The position numbers and the translations under genes are program-made. From an uncultured Bacilli bacterium (lineage in GTDB: Bacteria > Bacillota_I > Bacilli_A > RFN20 > CAG-631), in contig CAKPXW010000029.1 of assembly GCA_934202505.1 (NCBI GenBank), positions 1 through 15,385 on the forward strand: 15,385 nucleotides of DNA. The letters are read 5' to 3'. Below the pieces are notes generated by a model, which saw only the letters and a list, made by a program, of their open reading frames with translations, made no database searches and had not been told where the DNA came from. Shown here piece after piece: positions 15,356-15,385 of the stretch; the first letter of the stretch is position 1; every line of letters begins with the position of its first letter.

Positions 15356-15385
15356 TTTCGATATTTCTTTATTTGTTTTCGCCAT

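Noticed and set aside
15344..15385. In-frame ATG at the window edge as start of the EF-Tu-like lipoprotein
   Set aside because: It would put a charged stretch before the signal peptide; the ATG at 15343 has a good AAGGAG and an ideal lipoprotein leader.
1..15385. CRISPR array, tRNA or rRNA genes
   Set aside because: No short regularly spaced repeats other than the coding tandem repeats, and no tRNA-like cloverleaf or rRNA sequence was recognised.

Overview
The window looks like low-GC Gram-positive (Firmicutes-type) DNA. It is AT-rich with strong AAGGAG/AGGAGG ribosome binding sites. Four proteins carry lipobox signal peptides without outer-membrane partners, and UGA serves as a stop codon in two genes, so the code is standard. 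Every well-supported gene lies on the minus strand; the plus strand holds only decayed fragments and one clear hairpin terminator. Genus cannot be read from this sequence; an uncultured gut or rumen Bacilli or Clostridia lineage is an inference.

Region A (about 8,530 down to 1) is a carbohydrate-capture locus. In transcription order it has an AraC-family regulator, a 159-nt gap with an extended -10 promoter, a 962-aa modular surface lipoprotein, a MalG-type permease, a glycosidase-like lipoprotein, a family-1 solute-binding lipoprotein, and a MalF-type permease cut by the window edge. The simplest reading is that the large lipoprotein holds a glycan at the surface, the TIM-barrel lipoprotein trims it, and the binding protein with two permeases imports the product. 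No importer ATPase is visible. The large lipoprotein contains an exact 504-bp in-frame tandem duplication.

Region B (12,100 down to 8,891) is a compact operon. It encodes an ABC ATPase of the LolD/MacB type, an FtsX-like permease overlapping it by 7 nt, and a small lipoprotein of unknown function. It is visibly richer in CG dinucleotides than region A, which suggests a different origin. A bidirectional hairpin terminator at about 8,630-8,667 separates A and B.

Region C (12,101-13,207) is about 1.1 kb without a convincing gene. It holds a possible 59-aa ORF, a fragment resembling the small cysteine-rich KTR family with an in-frame stop, other interrupted reading frames, a 14-bp-stem terminator facing plus, and the terminator of region D.

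Region D (15,343 down to 13,208) is the most striking gene. It encodes a predicted lipoprotein with three His/Cys-rich 73-residue repeats, an MBG-like beta domain, and then a segment clearly homologous to domains II and III of elongation factor Tu. The EF-Tu GTPase domain is absent. A protein synthesis factor fold apparently reused on the outside of the cell is the best candidate here for something little described.
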